Positions 6,274-10,272 of a DNA stretch of 10,272 nucleotides are shown here, one piece after another. The translations under genes and the position numbers were made by a program. The stretch is from Cyanobacteria bacterium HKST-UBA02. GTDB lineage: Bacteria; Cyanobacteriota; Vampirovibrionia; Obscuribacterales; Obscuribacteraceae. The notes beneath the pieces are model-generated. The model worked only from the letters and a program-made list of their open reading frames with translations. It ran no database searches and was not told where the DNA came from. Each line of letters opens with the position of its first letter. Positions within the stretch are counted from its first letter, which is position 1. The stretch spans positions 1 to 10,272 of the forward strand of contig JAGQHH010000393.1 in assembly GCA_020431945.1 (NCBI GenBank), given 5' to 3'.

Positions 6274-6495
6274 ATGGTAGATGTTTTCAGTAAAAACCGA
6301 ATACAACTGGCCATGGGCTTCACCGAATGCCTCAAAGCTTGCCGGTCTTTTTTAGCCGAACAGCGCTTCGAAGTGACCCAGCTGGGAAGCCAGCAGCTCA
6401 TAGGCGTGCGGGAAGAGGACAGCACCCGCATAGTAATCAGCCTGGAAGGCATTTCAGCCAACGAGACGGATATAGCCGTCAGTCATTTCGCCTGA
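6274..6495 (+). CDS. Small hypothetical protein
   Basis: This 73-residue protein matches no family I know. The N-terminal third is helical in character (IQLAMGFTECLKACRSFLAEQ, with two cysteines). The rest alternates like a beta sheet (FEVTQLGSQQLIGVREEDSTRIVISLEGISANETDIAVSHF). No ribosome binding site precedes ATG 6274. If TAGAGT at 6261 is the -10, the transcript would begin at or next to the ATG, so translation may be leaderless. ATG 6313 is an alternative start giving 60 residues. The regular upstream repeat array and the convergent placement 24 bases from the diguanylate cyclase gene support a real gene. A short stem, GCCTG-AGAT-CAGGC (6490-6503), spans the stop codon. Confidence 0.6.
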   Translation: MVDVFSKNRIQLAMGFTECLKACRSFLAEQRFEVTQLGSQQLIGVREEDSTRIVISLEGISANETDIAVSHFA

Positions 6496-6519
6496 GATCA
6501 GGCACCAGATTCAGTTGCA

Positions 6520-7209
6520 CTATTTCTGAGCTACGAGAACTTTGTTGCAGCCTTTCTCTTTGGCCGCCACCAGGGCGTCCAGAGCCGATTCAAGCAGGTC
6601 CTGGGGCTCGTTGCCATGCAATGGATAGTTGGAGACTGCCAGGGTGGCTGTCACTTTGATGGGCTGGCCGGTCTTGGGATCGGCGACCTCGAGCATCGAG
6701 ACGCGCCGCCGGACCCGCTCCGCTACGACAAGAGCGCCATCCGAGTCGGTCTCATGGAGAACCGCCACGAGCTCTTCGCCGCCCCAGCGAGCCGGCATGT
6801 CGATCTCCCGGACCGAGCTCATCAGAATCTTGCCGACCTCGACCAGGACCTGGTCTCCGACTTCGTGGCCATACTTGAGATTGATATCGCGGAGATGATC
6901 GATATCCACAATCATCAGCGAAAGAGAATAGCCGAGCCGCAGGGCTCGTTTGAGCGAATGGGTGAGATGCTCTTTGAAGACATGACGGTTTGGCAGACCG
7001 GTCAGGACGTCGGTGCCCATCATCTCCTGGAGACGGGCTTCGCAATTGGCGAGCTGGTGGCGCAGGCGATCGATCTCCCGCTCTTTTTCCTTGAGCTGGC
7101 GCTCGAGCTGGACGTTCTGCCCCTGGAGCTTTCTTAACTGGCTCTCAGCCTGGCGATGCCTGGACTGGCCATGAATAGACTGCCACATCTGGGTCAAATG
7201 GGCTTTCAT
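6520..7209 (-). CDS. Diguanylate cyclase (GGDEF domain) with N-terminal coiled coil
   Basis: The 229-residue product should make cyclic di-GMP from two GTP molecules. Residues about 17-65 form a heptad-rich coiled coil (QAESQLRKLQG, RQLKEKEREIDRLRHQL), likely for dimerisation. The GGDEF domain spans about 66-229. It has TDVLTGLPNR (66-75), the metal-site aspartate in VDIDHLRDIN (D102/D104), and the active-site motif G143-G-E-E-L147, a functional GGEEL variant. The inhibitory RxxD site (R134-EI-D137) lies exactly five residues upstream, so product feedback is expected. There is no membrane or recognised sensor domain, so it is cytosolic, and the input may act through the coiled coil or expression level. 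A GGGGGA ribosome binding site precedes ATG 7209. It is alone on its strand here, 219 bases from the next leftward gene. Confidence 0.95.
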   Translation of the reverse strand: MKAHLTQMWQSIHGQSRHRQAESQLRKLQGQNVQLERQLKEKEREIDRLRHQLANCEARLQEMMGTDVLTGLPNRHVFKEHLTHSLKRALRLGYSLSLMIVDIDHLRDINLKYGHEVGDQVLVEVGKILMSSVREIDMPARWGGEELVAVLHETDSDGALVVAERVRRRVSMLEVADPKTGQPIKVTATLAVSNYPLHGNEPQDLLESALDALVAAKEKGCNKVLVAQK

Positions 7210-7349
7210 CGGATTCCCCCTTTGCCATGCCCTCTCGAGCTCTGAACACGTATTCCCGTGTCCGTCTCGCTCTCTGATCGCAGCTACCGTGCCGCGAGAG
7301 GGTGAAAATTCAGTACAGGTGGTCTAGAAACAGATCGGTTCTCTTCTTA

Positions 7350-7368
7350 GTCGGCTTTAATAACCGAC
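7350..7368 (-). terminator. Small hairpin in the 7210-7428 intergenic gap
   Basis: GTCGG (7350-7354) and CCGAC (7364-7368) form a 5-bp stem in an AT-rich gap. It sits downstream of the 7429-8580 gene and upstream of the cyclase gene. The following bases on the minus strand contain no long T run. A weak terminator is possible. The rest of the gap shows another small stem (ACACG/CGTGT, about 7248-7263) and no gene. Confidence 0.2.
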
Positions 7369-7428
7369 CGCCTTATATTAGCGTTATTTAGGAATTATTA
7401 CCAGTAGTAAGGGGGGAAAACCGCACTT

Positions 7429-8580
7429 TTAATTTATGGGTACTCTGCTGAGCACCTTTCCGTCAGTCCCGCCAAGCAACACCAGGGAATACTTCTTCTT
7501 GGGAGAATCGACAATAAAAGTAACTTTTCCGGTACCGGAGGTGTTCGGTCTGACCATTCCGCCTTCCAGTCGCATGTATTGCGGGTACTGCTGGTGCTGT
7601 TCCGATTCCACAACAAGATCGAAAAAGTGGAAGTTTCGCCGGGTGCGGTTTTTCACATCCAGCTGGAGCTGGAGCAAGCGCGCCTTTTTGTCTTTCCAGG
7701 GAGTCTTCATGAAATCGACCCTGGTTATGATCAGATCGAGACCTTCGACCTTTTTGATCGGCTCCTCTTCTTGAAATTGCTCAGGGTCGAATCCCGGCAG
7801 ACTTATGGGCTCGGCGGTGGTGAGGCTGAGGAGATCACCGGGATAAAGCCCCCGTATATCGCCTTTGCGCTTGAGCGCCCCGATCAATCCGATTGTCGCT
7901 CCGACACCGGCACCGATGGCAACCGAATAACCCTGGGTGGCAATGGCGCCACCTATACCGGTGAGCTGCACCGAGAGCAGAGCACCGGCAGCGCTACCAA
8001 CACCGACATAAGCCGAATCGATGGCGATCAGCTTGGTGACTGTCTTGAGCTTGCTGTCCTTGGTGGAGAACTTGGCGTTGAAATCCACCTCATACTGCTG
8101 GTCCGGGCTGACCAGCTTGTCGAACTCCACCTCGACATAGCCGTCCCGACCGCCACGCTTCTGCGAAACGGATCGGGTAACGAGTCCCCTGGCATACCAG
8201 TCTTTCGGGAGAAGCACTCGGCCGTCGTCGCCCACCACATCACGCCCGATCCGCACCATGAACTCGTCGCCTTTCTGGTTCACTTCCGAATTGAGAAAGA
8301 CGCCCGGCGGCAGGACGAAGTCGATTTTGGTCTCCGGCGGCAGGGTCTCCACCGAGCCCGAAAGAAATGGCGTCCGCCCCGAGATAGCCGCTACCGAGCC
8401 TTTGAGCAAGCTCTCTTTGACCGATTCCCGGGGATTGAGGAGCGCCGGTCCGCGAATCTCGAGCCTGCTGATACCCGGACTATCTTGAGCGTAAGCAGGC
8501 AGAAAAGCACCAGATAGGATACCGGTCGATAGACCGGATGAAATAAGAAATCGCGCTAGTCGGCTTCGCTTTCCATTCAT
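7429..8580 (-). CDS. Exported protein with Gly/Ala-rich hydrophobic segment and DUF4352-like C-terminus
   Basis: The 383-residue product has a signal peptide (basic start, hydrophobic core about 11-29, likely cut after AYA31). Residues about 84-170 look beta-rich (KIDFVLPPGVFLNSEV, YVEVEFDKLV). A glycine/alanine-rich hydrophobic stretch (about 190-236, VGVGSAAGALL, AIGAGVGATIGLIGAL) resembles glycine-zipper membrane segments. The C-terminal part (about 278-372; LDLIITRVDF, LLQLQLDVKNRTRRNFHFF, GKVTFIVDS) has the look of an Ig-like DUF4352 domain; this is a weak resemblance. The region around 84-130 also recalls TrbI-type C-termini, too faint to call. The gene lies 13 bases after the J-domain gene and follows an AGGA site, so the two are probably cotranscribed. 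It is probably anchored in an envelope membrane; function unknown. Confidence 0.85.
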   Translation of the reverse strand: MNGKRSRLARFLISSGLSTGILSGAFLPAYAQDSPGISRLEIRGPALLNPRESVKESLLKGSVAAISGRTPFLSGSVETLPPETKIDFVLPPGVFLNSEVNQKGDEFMVRIGRDVVGDDGRVLLPKDWYARGLVTRSVSQKRGGRDGYVEVEFDKLVSPDQQYEVDFNAKFSTKDSKLKTVTKLIAIDSAYVGVGSAAGALLSVQLTGIGGAIATQGYSVAIGAGVGATIGLIGALKRKGDIRGLYPGDLLSLTTAEPISLPGFDPEQFQEEEPIKKVEGLDLIITRVDFMKTPWKDKKARLLQLQLDVKNRTRRNFHFFDLVVESEQHQQYPQYMRLEGGMVRPNTSGTGKVTFIVDSPKKKYSLVLLGGTDGKVLSRVPIN

Positions 8581-8593
8581 AGTCAGAGCGTCC

Positions 8594-9301
8594 TCAGAGT
8601 TTCCGGGTCAGTATCTCTTTGATTTGCTCGAGAAAACCTTTCTTCGCCTTGGTATTGGCTCTCGACGACTCCTGGCTGCGGGTCGCCGCCTTGATCTGGA
8701 CCTCGAGATTGCGGGCAGTGGAATCCCGGGAGTCGATCCGCAGGGAGGTCTGGACTTCGGTCATGGCCAGAGTCAACCAGCCCCGGGCATAATAAATCTC
8801 GGCTAGCTTGTTGTGATAGCGGGGCTCGTTGGGAACCAGCCTGATTGCTTCTTTCATGGCGGTCTCGGCTTCTTGATAGCGCCGACGCTTGAGCAAATCG
8901 TCGGCCCGCTCGAGATGCTTGTTGGCCCACTTGGTATTGATGGTCTCGCCCATCTCCAGGGCGGTCATCTTGATAGTTTTGTCTATATCCTCGGCGCCGC
9001 CTTCGGAAACCCCGCCCTCGCCGTTATTCTCGGAAGCTTCTTTGTCCTTGCTCTCCTTCTTTTTCTTGAGCATGAGCAGGGCGTCATACTCGGCCCGGCG
9101 CTCGCTATCGCTGACGATATCGTGAGCCCTGGTCACCTTGGCGAACTGTCTCTGGGCAATCTCGCGCTGTTCCGGGTCATTGGGGAAGCGGTCAGGGTGC
9201 AGGCGTTTGGCCAGGCTGATATACGCCTTCCGTATCTCTTCGGGCGCTGCGTCGTGCTCAACGCCTAAAATGGCGTAGTAGTCGTCCTCAAATTCCTGCA
9301 T
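8594..9301 (-). CDS. J-domain (DnaJ-like) protein with TPR region
   Basis: The 235-residue product is a likely co-chaperone that stimulates an Hsp70. The J domain fills residues about 7-74: DYYAILGVEHDAAPEEIRKAY, the essential H35-P36-D37 tripeptide, and FAKVTRAHDIVSDSERRAEYD. A charged Lys/Glu linker with Gly/Ser follows (about 78-105). Two helix pairs at about 127-194 (ADDLLKRRRYQEAETAMKEAIRLVPNEPRYHNKLAEIYYARGW split into TPR-like repeats with the LVPNEP turn) form a TPR-type binding surface. It lacks the Gly/Phe and zinc-finger parts of DnaJ, so it is a specialised J protein. Its neighbour is an exported protein 13 bases downstream, and clpB diverges upstream. That context suggests envelope- or stress-related quality control. 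Confidence 0.92.
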   Translation of the reverse strand: MQEFEDDYYAILGVEHDAAPEEIRKAYISLAKRLHPDRFPNDPEQREIAQRQFAKVTRAHDIVSDSERRAEYDALLMLKKKKESKDKEASENNGEGGVSEGGAEDIDKTIKMTALEMGETINTKWANKHLERADDLLKRRRYQEAETAMKEAIRLVPNEPRYHNKLAEIYYARGWLTLAMTEVQTSLRIDSRDSTARNLEVQIKAATRSQESSRANTKAKKGFLEQIKEILTRKL

Positions 9302-9320
9302 AGCGACTCTATTTTATCGG

Positions 9321-9349
9321 ATTATAAAAACTAACATGGGGCTATTTAA
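9321..9349 (-). promoter_or_regulatory. Promoter of the J-domain gene
   Basis: On the minus strand a perfect TATAAT (9326-9321) lies about 20 bases before ATG 9301. TTAAAT (9349-9344) sits 17 bases upstream as a weak -35 (3/6). The transcript would begin near 9314 and have a very short leader. Confidence 0.5.
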
Positions 9350-9401
9350 GAAACCGGGCACTTATAAAGAAATTGTAGATTTATGAGCAGGGTGTAACCT
9401 G

Positions 9402-9480
9402 ACTCCCCCATAATTCTAATTGGCGGGGTAATGCGGACCTAACCCTGGAGCCATATACACGACTATCCGCATTATGGAGT
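9402..9480 (+). promoter_or_regulatory. clpB leader with two competing hairpins
   Basis: TAATGCGGA (9429-9437) and TCCGCATTA (9466-9474) form a perfect 9-bp stem that ends just before the GGAG ribosome binding site (9476-9479). Alternatively, ACTCC...ATAAT (9402-9414, with three extra C) can pair with ATTATGGAGT (9471-9480) and cover GGAG. The two structures share bases 9471-9474 and exclude each other. Whether the left arm is transcribed depends on the unmapped start site. CATAAT (9409-9414) could instead be a -10 element. No CIRCE repeat is present. Confidence 0.4.
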
Positions 9481-9484
9481 TTCC

Positions 9485-10272
9485 ATGAACTTAGACCGTT
9501 TCACAAACAAAGCTCAGGAAGCGATTACCGGCACCCGGAACCATCTCACCCGGTTCGGGCATTCCCAGGTAACACCGGAGCACCTGCTTCTCTCACTGCT
9601 CGAACAGGAAGAAGGTCTGGCCTCCACTATTATCAAAGCCCTGGATGCCAGCCCCGAAAAGGTCAAGGAAGAAGTCTCGGCTTATCTGGCCAATCAGCCC
9701 AAGGGCTCGGCGGTAAGCACGGAAAAGGACGAGCTCAGAGTCTCCTCCAAGCTCATGCAAATGCTCGAGGAAGCCGACAAGGAGGCTTCCCGCCTGAAAG
9801 ACCAGTTCATCAGCATCGAGCACTTGATGCTCGCCCTCACCGACCAGGGACGCGGGCATTCCGGCAGCATCCTCAAGCAAAACGGTATCACCAGAGAGCG
9901 GATTCTCGAGTCTCTCAGCGATATCCGGGGTAACCAGCAGGTTACCAGCCAGGACCCGGAGGCTACCTATCAAGCCCTCAAGCGTTACGGCAAAGATCTC
10001 ACCGAGGCGGCCGCCAAAGGCAAGCTGGACCCGGTTATCGGCAGAGACGACGAGATCAGAAGAGTGATGCAAGTGCTCTCCCGGCGCACCAAGAACAACC
10101 CTGTTCTTGTGGGCGAGCCCGGGGTCGGTAAAACCGCCATCGTCGAAGGTCTAGCCATAAGAATCACCAAAGGCGACGTGCCCGAAGGTCTCAAGGACAA
10201 AAAGCTCATCGCCCTCGATATGGGCGCCCTGATCGCCGGAGCGAAATACCGCGGCGAGTTCGAAGAGCGCCT
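9485..10272 (+). CDS. clpB: Disaggregase ClpB, N-terminal part (truncated by window end)
   Basis: ClpB is a hexameric AAA+ ATPase that rescues aggregated proteins together with the Hsp70 system. The window holds 262 complete codons. The Clp N-domain double repeat spans about 4-147 (FTNKAQEAI...[20 protein letters not shown] and the second copy [16 protein letters not shown]). A short linker leads to [53 protein letters not shown], split across 165-217, with Walker A G210-EPGVGK216-T217. The last residues, [16 protein letters not shown], belong to the first AAA+ domain. The middle coiled coil and second AAA+ domain lie outside. The order of motifs and the lack of a zinc-finger or ClpC-type insert favour ClpB over ClpA/ClpC. 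The start ATG 9485 has GGAG 5 bases upstream. Confidence 0.95.
   Translation, partial: MNLDRFTNKAQEAITGTRNHLTRFGHSQVTPEHLLLSLLEQEEGLASTIIKALDASPEKVKEEVSAYLANQPKGSAVSTEKDELRVSSKLMQMLEEADKEASRLKDQFISIEHLMLALTDQGRGHSGSILKQNGITRERILESLSDIRGNQQVTSQDPEATYQALKRYGKDLTEAAAKGKLDPVIGRDDEIRRVMQVLSRRTKNNPVLVGEPGVGKTAIVEGLAIRITKGDVPEGLKDKKLIALDMGALIAGAKYRGEFEER

Noticed and set aside
7579..8517. Open frame of 312 codons on the plus strand
   Set aside because: It lies antisense within the exported-protein gene, which has a signal peptide, a ribosome binding site and an operon partner; the antisense product has no recognisable features.
9402..9414. Heat-shock sigma-32-type -10 (CCCCAT) or CIRCE element before clpB
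   Set aside because: CCCCATAA partly fits the -10 but no CTTGAA-like -35 lies at the needed distance, and no CIRCE inverted repeat is present.

Overview
The window is a dense bacterial chromosome segment, with GC content somewhat above half, clear AGGAG/GGAGG-type ribosome binding sites and short intergenic gaps. No mobile element, CRISPR array, tRNA or rRNA was seen. The lineage cannot be fixed from the sequence alone. The pairing of a DUF5132/PacL-like small protein with HMA2-type P-type ATPase parts, and the small secreted proteins of no recognised family, would fit a member of the Cyanobacteriota, possibly a non-photosynthetic (Vampirovibrionia-like) one. That is a low-confidence guess.

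Layout. (1) 1-345, minus: the N-terminal receiver domain of a response regulator, cut by the window edge. (2) 429-914, plus: an exported FKBP-type prolyl isomerase, divergent from the regulator. (3) 1118-5347, plus: a four-gene cluster, probably an operon. It encodes a small membrane/amphipathic protein, a membrane protein with an HMA2-like domain, a P1B-like P-type ATPase with its own HMA2-like N-terminus, and an APH/homoserine-kinase-like phosphotransferase that overlaps the ATPase gene. (4) 5319-6008, minus: a small secreted protein of unknown function, overlapping the kinase gene tail to tail. (5) 6009-6273: a structured intergenic stretch followed by a regular array of TTCAC repeats with an 11-bp period, next to a small ORF (6274-6495). 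(6) 6520-7209, minus: a soluble diguanylate cyclase with a coiled coil and an intact inhibitory site. (7) 7429-9301, minus: a two-gene unit with a J-domain/TPR protein followed by a secreted protein of unknown function. (8) 9485 to the end, plus: the start of the ClpB disaggregase gene, with an upstream region that can form two competing hairpins.

How the genes fit together. The central cluster looks like a metal-transport platform: an ATPase pump plus two small accessory membrane proteins, comparable in outline to the mycobacterial PacL/Ctp systems, with an unexplained kinase-like protein attached. Around it are protein-quality-control genes (FKBP isomerase, J-domain protein, ClpB) and signalling genes (response regulator, diguanylate cyclase). 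The most unusual signals are the four-component ATPase cluster, the Cys-less sixth transmembrane segment of the ATPase, the 11-bp-phased PhoB/OmpR-type repeat array at 6213-6256, and the alternative hairpins around the clpB ribosome binding site.
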